This document shows positions 17,078 through 24,661 of a DNA stretch of 64,000 nt, piece after piece. Under the pieces are notes generated by a model. That model searched no databases, was not told where the DNA came from, and saw nothing but the letters and a program-made list of their open reading frames with translations. Within the stretch, counting starts at the first letter, position 1. Each line of letters starts with the position of its first letter. Made by a program: the position numbers and the translations under genes. This DNA comes from an uncultured Muribaculum sp. (GTDB taxonomy: Bacteria; Bacteroidota; Bacteroidia; Bacteroidales; Muribaculaceae): the NCBI GenBank assembly GCA_910578835.1, contig CAJTSK010000012.1:1-64000 (forward strand), written 5' to 3'.

Positions 17078-17428
17078 ATGAAACCAGATCAGTTACTCAG
17101 AGCCATATTGCCCGATGTGTTGATAGACAACTTCGATATCGATCGATTTGAAAAAAGCGATACCCGCTTCGACATATGGCTTGATGAGAAGAAAGAGCAA
17201 CTTCGCGAAGACAAGTACAATAATGACATAATCTCCTACGGATTCGGCGATTACCGCACCATACAGGATTATCCGATACGTGGGCGCGCCACATACCTGC
17301 ATGTGCGGAAGCGCAAGTGGCTTGACAAAGCTACCGGCGAGATATTCAGCTATGAGTGGGACATCTCCGAGTTCGACGGCACGCGGCTTAACGCCGAGTT
17401 TGTCGCTTTTTTAAAAGAGGGAGATTGA
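17078..17428 (+). CDS. ISAon1-type transposase N-region protein (ORF A)
   Basis: This 116-aa protein is encoded by the first ORF of the IS. The start at MKPDQLLRAILPD is chosen because it follows the TATCTTTG box; an upstream GTG at 17033 lies inside the terminal repeat. It has no Cys/His zinc finger and resembles the N-region proteins that precede ISAon1/ISL3 transposases, thought to contribute DNA recognition. It ends 10 bases before ORF B. ORF B lies in the +1 frame and is open back to 17415, just after a T6A4 run (17407-17416), so slippage at that run or re-initiation at GTG 17439 could couple the two. Confidence 0.85.
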   Translation: MKPDQLLRAILPDVLIDNFDIDRFEKSDTRFDIWLDEKKEQLREDKYNNDIISYGFGDYRTIQDYPIRGRATYLHVRKRKWLDKATGEIFSYEWDISEFDGTRLNAEFVAFLKEGD

Positions 17429-17438
17429 AAGCACTCCC

Positions 17439-18443
17439 GTGAGCATATCCACTCTTGCCGCCCGCAACGGGCTTAACGGTCAGACACTGCGCAAGCAATA
17501 CAAGGAAATAATCAGCGATTACCGGATATGGAATCAGCTTGACCATGCCGATGAGTACATACTGTATCCTGAAAATTTCGGCGAGGACATGAGTCTTGAT
17601 GAGACGTGTCTGAGCAATGGCGATGTCTACACCATACTGACCAACAAAGCCGCGCATGGCGGCAAAGGGGCTCTTGCGGCGATGGTTCGCGGCGTGGCAA
17701 GTGACACGGTGTCGGCAATACTGCGGAAAGTACCTTTGAAACAGCGCCTTAAGGTAAAAACTGTCACTACAGACCTTTCTTCTGCCATGATGCTTACTGT
17801 CAGAAACGTGTTTCCCGGCGCATCGCTTGTCAATGACCGGTTCCATGTCCAGCAGCTCATTTCCGAAGCCGTTGACCAGCTGAGGATACGACACCGTTGG
17901 GAAATCCTTGATGCCGAGAACAATGCGATCAGGGAGCATCGCCGGAAGAGAAAGGATGCAAAGTCAAAAGAGGAACGCGAACGAATCGGACAATGGGAAC
18001 CCGAGAGGATGGAAAACGGCGAGACCATGCCGCAGATCATGGCTCGCAGCCGACACATCATCCTCAAACACAAATCAAAATGGAACGAACAGCAGAAAAT
18101 ACGCGCCCGGATATTGTTCAGGATGTTCCCCGATCTTGAAAAGGCATACGGGCTGTTCCTGAAGCTTGTTGACATATTCAACGAGAAGACTTCTGCCGGA
18201 GTCGCCAGACTGAACCTCGCCAGATGGTACAACGAAGTGGAGGGGTTTGGGAATAATGAATTCAACAAGGTCCTTGAGACTTTTGAGAACCACAACACCA
18301 CAATAATCAACTATTTCGAACGAAGGCTCACCAATGCCTCGGCGGAATCCTTCAATGCCAAGATAAAAGCGTTCAGAACCCAGTTCCGTGGAGTCGGAGA
18401 CATCAAATTCTTTATGTTCAGACTGGCAACACTATACTCTTGA
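17439..18443 (+). CDS. ISL3-family (ISAon1-type) DDE transposase (ORF B)
   Basis: This is the catalytic transposase, 334 aa from GTG 17439. The DDE_Tnp_ISL3 hallmarks are present: first Asp in MSLDETC, second Asp in VTTDLSSAM, the conserved NDRFHVQQLI segment, and the catalytic Glu in NASAESFNAKIKAFR near the C-terminus. Its last codons lie inside the right terminal repeat. Either the GTG start is used or it is made as a fusion with ORF A by a frameshift. Nothing suggests inactivation. Confidence 0.92.
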   Translation: MSISTLAARNGLNGQTLRKQYKEIISDYRIWNQLDHADEYILYPENFGEDMSLDETCLSNGDVYTILTNKAAHGGKGALAAMVRGVASDTVSAILRKVPLKQRLKVKTVTTDLSSAMMLTVRNVFPGASLVNDRFHVQQLISEAVDQLRIRHRWEILDAENNAIREHRRKRKDAKSKEERERIGQWEPERMENGETMPQIMARSRHIILKHKSKWNEQQKIRARILFRMFPDLEKAYGLFLKLVDIFNEKTSAGVARLNLARWYNEVEGFGNNEFNKVLETFENHNTTIINYFERRLTNASAESFNAKIKAFRTQFRGVGDIKFFMFRLATLYS

Positions 18444-18478
18444 CATCCCCTCCGCCCACCGGAAAAATCCGCTGACCC
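18428..18478 (-). repeat. Right terminal inverted repeat of the IS
   Basis: Reverse complement of the left end: 32 identical bases, then similar to about 51. It contains the transposase stop codon. Confidence 0.9.
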
Positions 18479-18486
18479 TTCTATCC
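18479..18486 (+). repeat. Target-site duplication, right copy
   Basis: TTCTATCC, identical to 17006-17013. Confidence 0.95.
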
Positions 18487-18877
18487 CTGAGCCGTTTAGA
18501 TGCTTTTTAAGTGAAAGTGCTTCTGACAGCGCCTGTCGCGTGACATCCTTCATGCCGTCGGAGTATGTGACAAGGTAGTGGTGTCCGGCGTCGACGCTGA
18601 CATATTCTATCGGGTGAGATTTTACCTCGACAATCATTGCGAATGAATCGATGTGGTAATCATCTTGCAGCGTCAAGCCATGAAATCCTCCAAATATCGC
18701 GATGTCAATGTCGTTGCGTATCTGGTCAAAAGTGTAGATTGATGGGACTATGAGTAAAAATCCGCTTACATCGTCATGTCGCGCAAAGTAGTCGCGGGCA
18801 ATATCTTCGATATGTCTCGCGGCAATCGACTCCGGCGTGTTAAGCCAATATGTTGACAGATTAGTGATTTCGACCAT
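18479..18877 (-). pseudogene. 5' fragment of the IS-interrupted NERD-like/helicase gene
   Basis: This encodes the first 133 residues of the split protein (MVEITNLSTYWLNTPESIAA...). The segment with DIDIAIFGG and FAMIVEVKSH resembles a NERD or PD-(D/E)xK-like nuclease core (Asp, then E-x-K). The frame then runs into the IS. Fusing codon 133 (ending at 18479) to the codon at 17005 restores a continuous 597-aa protein: nuclease-like domain plus superfamily-1 helicase. Such proteins occur in DNA repair and defence contexts; a specific role is not known. Confidence 0.8.
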
Positions 18878-18935
18878 AAGCGTGGCTTGGGGCAGTTGCT
18901 CTCTAAACGCCAGTCATTGCCTGATTGTTCAGGCA

Positions 18936-18971
18936 TAAAAAAACCGGCACTGGAGAGTGCCGGCTCTTTTA
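18936..18971 (-). terminator. Terminator at the end of the polysaccharide locus
   Basis: CCGGCACT (18944-18951) pairs with AGTGCCGG (18956-18963) around a GGAG loop. On the minus strand the stem is followed by seven T. It lies 21 bases after the rfbB stop. It has T bases on the other side too and could also stop rightward transcription. Confidence 0.85.
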
Positions 18972-18991
18972 TAATTTGAGGAAGTGGTGGA

Positions 18992-20125
18992 TTAGCGATT
19001 TTTGTACATGTCGTCGTAGTAGCGTTCGTAATCGCCGGAGGTGATATTGTCCATCCATTCCTGATTGTCGAGATACCAGCGCACGGTTTTTTCGATGCCT
19101 TCTTCAAACTGCAGGCTCGGTTCCCAGCCAAGTTCTCGCTGTAGCTTGCGCGAGTCGATGGCGTAGCGCATGTCATGACCGAGGCGGTCGGTGACATAGG
19201 TAATCAGCTCGTCACTGTAGCCTTCGGGATTTCCGAGGAGACGGTCGACTGTGCGTATGACTACCTTGATGATGTCAATGTTTTTCCATTCGTTGAAGCC
19301 GCCGATGTTGTAGGTCTCGGCGATTTTGCCGTTGTGGAATATGGTGTCGATGGCGCGGGCATGGTCAACTACATAGAGCCAGTCGCGCACATTTTCGCCC
19401 TTTCCGTAGACGGGTAGGGGCTTGCGGTGACGGATATTGTTGATGAAGAGAGGAATAAGCTTTTCGGGGAACTGGTAAGGTCCATAGTTGTTGGAGCAGT
19501 TGGTCACAACGGTCGGCATTCCGTAGGTGTCGTGGTAAGCGCGCACAAAATGGTCGGATGACGCCTTTGATGCGGAATACGGGCTATGGGGGTTATATTT
19601 GGTGGTCTCAAGGAAAAACTCTGTGCCGTAGGCGTGATGGTGTTCCGATGAGGCGGCTGTGGTGAATGGCGACTCGATGCCTTCCGGATTGGTCAGTTCA
19701 AGCGCGCCATACACTTCATCGGTAGAAATGTGGTAGAAGAGCTTGCCTTCGTATTTTTCGGGAAGTGATTCCCAGTATTCCTTTGCTGCCTGCAGAAGGG
19801 CGAGCGTTCCCATCACATTGGTGCGGGCGAAGGTGAACGGGTCTTTGATTGACCGGTCGACATGGCTCTCGGCGGCGAGGTGGATGATACCGTTTATTTC
19901 ATATTCATTGATTATGCGGCGCATCTCTTCCAGGTCGGCGATGTCGGCCTTTACAAAGGTGTAGTTGGGCTTATCCTCGATATCTTTTAGATTGGCGAGG
20001 TTTCCGGCATAGGTGAGCTTGTCGAGATTGACAATGTGATACTCGGGATATTTGTTTACAAACAGGCGCACTACGTGTGAGCCTATGAATCCGGCACCGC
20101 CGGTAATCAGTATGTTACGTTTCAT
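18992..20125 (-). CDS. rfbB: dTDP-glucose 4,6-dehydratase
   Basis: Second step of dTDP-L-rhamnose synthesis: converts dTDP-glucose to dTDP-4-keto-6-deoxyglucose using bound NAD. The protein is an extended SDR of 377 aa with the Rossmann motif GGAGFIGSHVV at residues 7-17, the STDEVYG segment, the catalytic YSASKASSDH (Tyr-x3-Lys), and GKGENVRDWLYV. It is the last gene of the locus, 19 bases after rfbD with a heptad array lying between the two. Confidence 0.97.
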   Translation of the reverse strand: MKRNILITGGAGFIGSHVVRLFVNKYPEYHIVNLDKLTYAGNLANLKDIEDKPNYTFVKADIADLEEMRRIINEYEINGIIHLAAESHVDRSIKDPFTFARTNVMGTLALLQAAKEYWESLPEKYEGKLFYHISTDEVYGALELTNPEGIESPFTTAASSEHHHAYGTEFFLETTKYNPHSPYSASKASSDHFVRAYHDTYGMPTVVTNCSNNYGPYQFPEKLIPLFINNIRHRKPLPVYGKGENVRDWLYVVDHARAIDTIFHNGKIAETYNIGGFNEWKNIDIIKVVIRTVDRLLGNPEGYSDELITYVTDRLGHDMRYAIDSRKLQRELGWEPSLQFEEGIEKTVRWYLDNQEWMDNITSGDYERYYDDMYKNR

Positions 20126-20133
20126 TTTGTGGA

Positions 20134-20161
20134 GTTTTCAGTTTTTAGTTTTCTGTTGTCA
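20134..20161 (+). repeat. Heptad repeat array 1 (4 units)
   Basis: Four consecutive 7-bp units, GTTTTCA, GTTTTTA, GTTTTCT and GTTGTCA, follow without gaps. The array covers the stop codon of rfbD (20145-20147) and the gap to rfbB. Confidence 0.75.
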
Positions 20162-21014
20162 GGTTGGTTATGCATTGGCGGAGAGAGTCGGTCCAGTATG
20201 GCACTTTCATTCCGAATGTTTCTTTGAATTTTGTCTTGTCAAGCACGGAGTAGGAGGGACGTACTACCTTAGAGGGGAATTCATCGGAGTGGCAGGGTTG
20301 GATGTCGCAGCCGGTGTTTCCGGCATATTCCGCAATCATCTTGGTGAAGTCATACCATGAGCATACGCCTTCGTTGGAGTAATGGTAGACACCTTCTTTT
20401 CCGGCAAACGCGCGACTTTCAATGATGTCGAAGAGCGCCTGGGCAAGGTCGCGGGCATAGGTGGGGGTGCCTGTCTGGTCAAACACCACATTGAGCTGAG
20501 GCTTGGTGGCTGTGAGGTTGAGCATGGTCTTGACAAAGTTTTTGCCATACTCGGAATAAAGCCATGCCGTGCGGAATATGAGTGCCTTGACACCAGTCTC
20601 GGCTATCGCCTGCTCGCCATGGAGCTTTGTAAGCCCGTAGACACCGGTCGGGGTGCCTTTCTGGTCTTCCCGGCAAGGGACATTGTAAGGCTCTTTGCCA
20701 AATACGTAGTCGGTGGAGACGTGGATGAGGGTAGCGTCGTTTTCCTTTGCCGCTTCGGCGAGGTTGCGTACGGCAGTGGCGTTGAGAAGTTCGGCAAAGT
20801 CAGCGTCATCCTCAGCTTTGTCTACGTTGGTGTATGCCGCGCAGTTTACGATGACATTTACGGAGTGTTCGCGCGCCATTTTTTTTACGGCGTCTGCATC
20901 GGTGATGTCAAGCTCTGCGACATCGGTAAATATGTATCTGTCGGTGGAGCCTGCCGAGATGTCGCGCAGACAGCTGCCAAGCTGTCCGTTGGCTCCGGTC
21001 ACTAATATGTTCAT
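20145..21014 (-). CDS. rfbD: dTDP-4-dehydrorhamnose reductase
   Basis: Last step of dTDP-L-rhamnose synthesis: NAD(P)H reduction of dTDP-4-keto-L-rhamnose. The 289-aa protein has GANGQLGSCLRD at the N-terminus, the STDYVF segment, and the active-site YGLTKLHGE (Tyr-x3-Lys). Its stop codon is embedded in a heptad repeat array, so the last codons (TTEN) are encoded by repeat sequence. Confidence 0.96.
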   Translation of the reverse strand: MNILVTGANGQLGSCLRDISAGSTDRYIFTDVAELDITDADAVKKMAREHSVNVIVNCAAYTNVDKAEDDADFAELLNATAVRNLAEAAKENDATLIHVSTDYVFGKEPYNVPCREDQKGTPTGVYGLTKLHGEQAIAETGVKALIFRTAWLYSEYGKNFVKTMLNLTATKPQLNVVFDQTGTPTYARDLAQALFDIIESRAFAGKEGVYHYSNEGVCSWYDFTKMIAEYAGNTGCDIQPCHSDEFPSKVVRPSYSVLDKTKFKETFGMKVPYWTDSLRQCITNLTTEN

Positions 21015-21025
21015 AGAAAGGTTTT

Positions 21026-21304
21026 TTATCCAAATAAATCGCTGTGAGAGCCGGTGTTGATCATGACCAAAACAAGTTTAGTGTCATCCTGCTGCCAAAT
21101 CAGCAACCAATCAGGCTGAAGGTGACATTCCCATAATCCATTATATTTGCCTGAAAGCTTGTGTGGCCTATATTTAGAGGGTAGAGAGCCTTCAGATGCG
21201 AGAATTTTTACAACAGTTTCAAAAAGCTCGTATTTAAGTCCTCGTTTGATACACCGCTTCAATGCTTTGGTGAATGACGTCGGCGTTTCAATCCTATATT
21301 TCAC
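21026..21304 (-). CDS. YafQ-type toxin (RelE superfamily mRNA interferase)
   Basis: From GTG 21304 the product is 92 aa, the usual length for YafQ toxins. These are ribosome-dependent endoribonucleases. Residues known to matter in E. coli YafQ have counterparts here: His in KYRPHKLSG, His in ECHLQPDW with Asp-Trp, and the C-terminal GSHSDLFG. The frame is open further upstream (ATG 21340), but that would overlap the antitoxin by 47 bases; the GTG start overlaps it by 11. The pair sits between rfbC and rfbD with its own promoter. Confidence 0.88.
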   Translation of the reverse strand: MKYRIETPTSFTKALKRCIKRGLKYELFETVVKILASEGSLPSKYRPHKLSGKYNGLWECHLQPDWLLIWQQDDTKLVLVMINTGSHSDLFG

Positions 21305-21506
21305 GACGGAGATGGTTAAAGAAATCGTCAACTGACTCATATCTGAGAACTTCACCTCTGCTTACTTCCTCAAGGGCATCGTCAAGCGTGTAGGATTCAT
21401 CCTCATCAAAAGAGACACCTTTAAAATTGCCCATTACTTTTAAAAGAGCCTGTTTTAATGCTGATTTGACAGAAGCATCCTCTATGTTTATTACGAGCTG
21501 GGTCAT
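21294..21506 (-). CDS. Antitoxin of the YafQ-type pair
   Basis: A small protein of 70 aa from ATG 21506 (MTQLVINIEDASVKSALKQAL). The N-terminal half looks like a short beta-alpha DNA-binding segment and the acidic C-terminal half (SFDEDESYTLDDALEEV) would wrap the toxin. The start is placed at 21506 because the promoter box occupies 21531-21538, which excludes the TTG at 21533. It overlaps the toxin by 11 bases. Confidence 0.8.
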   Translation of the reverse strand: MTQLVINIEDASVKSALKQALLKVMGNFKGVSFDEDESYTLDDALEEVSRGEVLRYESVDDFFNHLRREI

Positions 21507-21530
21507 GTCTTCAAGAATTTGTTTACAAGA

Positions 21531-21561
21531 CAAATATACGACTTATTCAGTAGTTAAACAA
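21531..21561 (-). promoter_or_regulatory. Promoter of the YafQ-type toxin-antitoxin pair
   Basis: On the minus strand TTG (21559-21561), a 20-base spacer and TATATTTG (21531-21538). It gives the pair expression independent of the capsule promoter. Confidence 0.65.
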
Positions 21562-21571
21562 TTATTACCTG

Positions 21572-22147
21572 TTAAAGTTGGTAAAGGTCATCGGCGTAGT
21601 CGAAGGGCGAGTCGAAATCGGCAAGCACGGAGTGTTTAAGGTCTTTTTCCGAGAGAATCGCCTTTGACGGGTCAATCATCCAGTCGATGCCCAGCGATGC
21701 ATCCTGAATAGAGATGCCTCCGTCGGCTTCAGGGTGGTAATAGTTGTCACACTTGTACTGGAATACCGCGATGTCGGACAGAACGGCAAATCCGTGGGCA
21801 AATCCGCGCGGGATGAAAAACTGGCGGTGATTGTCTTCGCTCAGCTCCACGGCGACATGTCGTCCGTAAGTGGGGGAGCCTTTGCGTATGTCGACAGCTA
21901 CGTCAAGCACGCGGCCCTTTACACAGCGCACGAGCTTGGACTGCGCAAACGGGGGACGCTGGAAATGTAGCCCGCGCATGACTCCGTAGGATGAGCACGA
22001 CTCATTGTCCTGCACAAAGTCTACCGGGCGCACTTTTTCGTCAAACTCCCGCTTGGAATAGCTTTCAAAAAAGTAGCCTCTTGAATCCTTGAATATGCGT
22101 GGCTCAATTATCACCACGCCCTCTATTTCAGTCTTTATTACTTCCAT
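21572..22147 (-). CDS. rfbC: dTDP-4-dehydrorhamnose 3,5-epimerase
   Basis: Third enzyme of the dTDP-L-rhamnose pathway, 191 aa, cupin fold. It contains IEPRIFKDSRGYFFESYS, the substrate-binding RGLHFQRPPFAQSKLVR with the catalytic His, and FIPRGFAHGF. It lies upstream of rfbD in the minus-strand operon, separated from it by the toxin-antitoxin pair. Confidence 0.96.
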   Translation of the reverse strand: MEVIKTEIEGVVIIEPRIFKDSRGYFFESYSKREFDEKVRPVDFVQDNESCSSYGVMRGLHFQRPPFAQSKLVRCVKGRVLDVAVDIRKGSPTYGRHVAVELSEDNHRQFFIPRGFAHGFAVLSDIAVFQYKCDNYYHPEADGGISIQDASLGIDWMIDPSKAILSEKDLKHSVLADFDSPFDYADDLYQL

Positions 22148-22155
22148 GTGTGGTA

Positions 22156-22198
22156 GTTTTCAGTTTTCAGTTTTCGGTTGTCAGTTTTCAGTTGTCAG
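22156..22198 (+). repeat. Heptad repeat array 2 (6 units)
   Basis: Six contiguous 7-bp units of the form GTTTTCA/GTTGTCA. It covers the stop codon of the four-helix-bundle gene and ends 8 bases from the rfbC start. Confidence 0.8.
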
Positions 22199-22568
22199 AT
22201 TGTTGGTGTTTTGATTTTATGAAACGCATCAATCCACAAAGCATTTTATCAATTTCCACAATTTCTTGAATCAATGGATTGCTCGTTTCTTCCGTGAGAT
22301 ATCCTATCTTAGTGCTAAGAATCAGCTGAGTTTGTAATTCGGCTGCCGAGCCGCGTGAAATTGATAGGAAACGTAAAAATTCTTTGGCGGTATTTCTGGC
22401 ATGTCCTTCAGCAATATTTGAAGGAATAGAAACGGTGCTCCGCCGGATTTGATCGGAGAGACCATATCTTTCATCAGGAGGAAGACGTCTGATTAGGTCA
22501 TAAATCTCAACCGCAAGATTCATTGATTTTTGCCATACAGCCAGTTCTTTGAAATTACTTGTTTTCAT
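22188..22568 (-). CDS. Four-helix-bundle protein of the S23/23S rRNA IVP family
   Basis: This is a 126-aa helical protein with the family hallmarks FKELAVWQKSMNLAVEIYDL, LSDQIRRSTVSIPSNIAEG and EFLRFLSISRGSAAELQTQL. Members are found inside intervening sequences of 23S rRNA genes, as the Avd accessory proteins of diversity-generating retroelements, and as stand-alone genes of unknown role. No reverse transcriptase or variable repeat is visible here. ATG 22568 is chosen. The -7 box ends only 6 bases upstream, so the mRNA may be nearly leaderless. The gene is bracketed by heptad arrays in opposite orientation and splits rfbC from rfbA. Confidence 0.9.
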   Translation of the reverse strand: MKTSNFKELAVWQKSMNLAVEIYDLIRRLPPDERYGLSDQIRRSTVSIPSNIAEGHARNTAKEFLRFLSISRGSAAELQTQLILSTKIGYLTEETSNPLIQEIVEIDKMLCGLMRFIKSKHQQSDN

Positions 22569-22574
22569 ATCAGA

Positions 22575-22605
22575 CAAAGTTAGCAATTACTTGTGTAATT
22601 ATCAA
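22575..22605 (-). promoter_or_regulatory. Promoter of the four-helix-bundle gene
   Basis: On the minus strand TTG (22603-22605), a 20-base spacer and TAACTTTG (22575-22582), immediately before the start codon. Confidence 0.65.
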
Positions 22606-22633
22606 CTATCGTAATTGTAATTATTTGTAGCAA

Positions 22634-22675
22634 ACAGAACTGACAACAGACAACTAAGAACTGACAACAGACAAC
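22634..22675 (-). repeat. Heptad repeat array 3 (6 units, inverted orientation)
   Basis: Contiguous 7-bp units read on the + strand as ACAGAAC, TGACAAC, AGACAAC, TAAGAAC, TGACAAC, AGACAAC. Relative to arrays 1, 2 and 4 the orientation is reversed. It lies 11 bases beyond the rfbA stop codon and upstream of the four-helix-bundle gene. Confidence 0.75.
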
Positions 22676-22686
22676 TCCTAATTTTC

Positions 22687-23592
22687 TTAATCCAGGTTGC
22701 TGAAGCCGGTGCGGTCAAGCTCCTCGACAACCTTCAGCAAGTATTGTCCGTATTGGTTTTTCAGCATCGGCTGTGCAAGTTCGACCATGCGTTCCTTGCT
22801 TATCCAGCCTTGACGGTAGGCGATACCCTCCAGACAGGCTATTTTCAGCCCCTGACGCTTTTCGAGCACCTCGACATAGATTGATGCCTCGGCAAGAGAG
22901 TCGTGTGTACCCGTGTCGAGCCACGCAAATCCGCGGGGGAGTGTCTGCACCTTCAGCTCGCCAGCCTTAAGAAACTCCTGGTTGACGGTAGTGATTTCCA
23001 GCTCGCCGCGTGCCGAGGGCTTGATATTTGCCGCGATGTCCACTACCTTATTGGGGTAGAAATAAAGACCTACGACGGCATAATTAGACTTCGGATGCTC
23101 AGGTTTCTCCTCGATTGAAAGACAGTTGCCATCGTGGTCAAACTCGGCGACACCATAGCGCTCCGGGTCATCAACCCAGTAGCCGAACACTGTCGCCTTA
23201 CCCTCCGTTTCCGCCGTCTTGACTGCATCTTTCAGGATGCCGGAGAATCCCGCGCCATGAAATATGTTGTCGCCAAGCACCAGACACGCCGAGTCATCGC
23301 CGATAAATTCCCTGCCGATGATAAACGCCTGGGCAAGCCCGTCGGGCGATGGCTGCACGGCATAAGAGAAGTTGACCCCGTAGTCAGAGCCGTCGCCCAG
23401 CAGCTCGCGAAACATAGGCAGGTCCCTCGGCGTGGAGATAATCAGGATGTCGCGTATGCCCGCAAGCATCAGCGTCGAGATCGGGTAATATACCATCGGC
23501 TTGTCAAACACCGGGAGCATCTGCTTCGACACCCCCTTGGTGATCGGATACAACCGTGTGCCCGACCCCCCGGCAAGTACAATTCCTTTCAT
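22687..23592 (-). CDS. rfbA: Glucose-1-phosphate thymidylyltransferase
   Basis: First step of dTDP-L-rhamnose synthesis: dTTP + glucose-1-phosphate to dTDP-glucose. It is 301 aa with the nucleotide-binding signature GGSGTRLYPITKGVSKQ at the N-terminus, the sugar-binding EEKPEHPKSNYAVVGLYFYP segment, and FAWLDTGTHDSL. The product feeds rfbB, rfbC and rfbD downstream. Confidence 0.97.
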   Translation of the reverse strand: MKGIVLAGGSGTRLYPITKGVSKQMLPVFDKPMVYYPISTLMLAGIRDILIISTPRDLPMFRELLGDGSDYGVNFSYAVQPSPDGLAQAFIIGREFIGDDSACLVLGDNIFHGAGFSGILKDAVKTAETEGKATVFGYWVDDPERYGVAEFDHDGNCLSIEEKPEHPKSNYAVVGLYFYPNKVVDIAANIKPSARGELEITTVNQEFLKAGELKVQTLPRGFAWLDTGTHDSLAEASIYVEVLEKRQGLKIACLEGIAYRQGWISKERMVELAQPMLKNQYGQYLLKVVEELDRTGFSNLD

Positions 23593-23659
23593 AAAAATGT
23601 ATTGAAAAATTAAGAAAAATCCTTATTGTCAGTTATGTGAACAAAAGAGAGAGAAGTCA

Positions 23660-24649
23660 CTACTTCACAATTTCTTTCAATGAGCGGAGCACCAGTTCAT
23701 TTTGCTCTGCAAGCGAATCGGCACGATTTGTAAGATTTCTAATTTCAGTGTCATTCTGCTTTACCAGACGGTCAAGCAGGATAAGCTGCTTCTTAGATGT
23801 CTCGTTATCGGCAGTACAGATGTGAATGACTTCTAATACTGCAGTAAGCACGATGCTTGCAATTCCGAATCTGATGCCGATTCTGCCCAACCGGTTGTTA
23901 TACGCATTGTTGAGCGTGTTGTAGGCATCTACACATTGTTCCCTCAGCATTTCGAGGCGAATCAATATATCGGAAAGGTTGTTGTAGACTTTTGATTTAA
24001 CTGAAAACCGCGACATACGCAATAGTGATGTAGCATATGCTGCTTCACCTGTCACACGGAAGCAATCCTTTTTCAACTGACTGCTTTTGTTGACACCTGT
24101 TTTGTATTGCTTCTTGTTGTTAACTATGTCTTGTAGAAAAGCGAGTTGTGCCGATAATGTGCGGTAAGACTCGGTCAGTTTCTCGATGTATTCCCGGATA
24201 TAGTGGGTAAATACTTTCTTTGGCACTCCATTATCACCCCATTTCAGTTGATTTGTGGAACAAAATCCTTTGAGCAGTGAGTCACACTCTTCATCATGGA
24301 ATGCATGTTGATGGAATAGACCTTTAACGTAATGATAAACAGAGTGATGTATAGATGATAGCAAGTTGGTCGTCAGCCGGTCGTTTGTATCTTCAAATTC
24401 GAGTTTGTAGGATATGAACCCCGACTGTGTCGATTCAAGATGAGTAAACTCTATCTTGTTTTCCTGACTGTCATTTCCAAGACGGTAATATAATGTGAAA
24501 TTTTTAGTCTGCTTATCAACCGAGCATCTAAGATGGCACGATGGCATCCCGGGTACATCACTCAATTCTACCGGCTCCGGATTGTCGTTGATTATCTCGG
24601 GGACATATTCAACAAGAACCGGAATCCACAGTATAGCGTAGCGTACCAC
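23660..24649 (-). CDS. Unrecognised protein with one membrane segment and C-terminal coiled coil
   Basis: 329 aa from GTG 24649; the frame is closed by stops only a few codons upstream, so no better start exists. The first 260 residues are soluble-looking and mostly helical in the second half. A single hydrophobic segment follows (about 264-283, FGIASIVLTAVLEVIH), then a heptad-like coiled coil to the end (LVKQNDTEIRNLTNRADSL). I recognise no family. It starts 12 bases after the winged-helix-like gene, and the two share a promoter. The pair lies between the rhamnosyltransferase and rfbA but has no obvious link to sugar synthesis. Confidence 0.65.
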   Translation of the reverse strand: MVRYAILWIPVLVEYVPEIINDNPEPVELSDVPGMPSCHLRCSVDKQTKNFTLYYRLGNDSQENKIEFTHLESTQSGFISYKLEFEDTNDRLTTNLLSSIHHSVYHYVKGLFHQHAFHDEECDSLLKGFCSTNQLKWGDNGVPKKVFTHYIREYIEKLTESYRTLSAQLAFLQDIVNNKKQYKTGVNKSSQLKKDCFRVTGEAAYATSLLRMSRFSVKSKVYNNLSDILIRLEMLREQCVDAYNTLNNAYNNRLGRIGIRFGIASIVLTAVLEVIHICTADNETSKKQLILLDRLVKQNDTEIRNLTNRADSLAEQNELVLRSLKEIVK

Positions 24650-24661
24650 TATGACTTTTTA

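Larger units (their letters stand above)
17014..18478 (+). mobile_element. Complete ISL3/ISAon1-type insertion sequence, 1465 bp
   Basis: The ends are inverted repeats: the first 32 bases are identical and similarity continues to about 51 bases. The element is flanked by an 8-bp direct repeat (TTCTATCC), the duplication length of the ISL3 family. It carries two consecutive ORFs, an N-region protein and a DDE transposase. Terminal repeats, duplication and both ORFs are all intact, so the insertion looks recent and the element may be active. Confidence 0.95.

Noticed and set aside
20382..21005. 207-aa plus-strand frame opposite rfbD
   Set aside because: Shadow of rfbD, which has full family motifs on the minus strand.
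22188..22568. Diversity-generating retroelement around the S23/Avd-like gene
   Set aside because: No reverse transcriptase, template repeat or variable repeat is present near it.
20134..22675. Heptad arrays as a CRISPR array
   Set aside because: The units are 7 bp with no spacers, and there are no cas genes; they are short tandem repeats.
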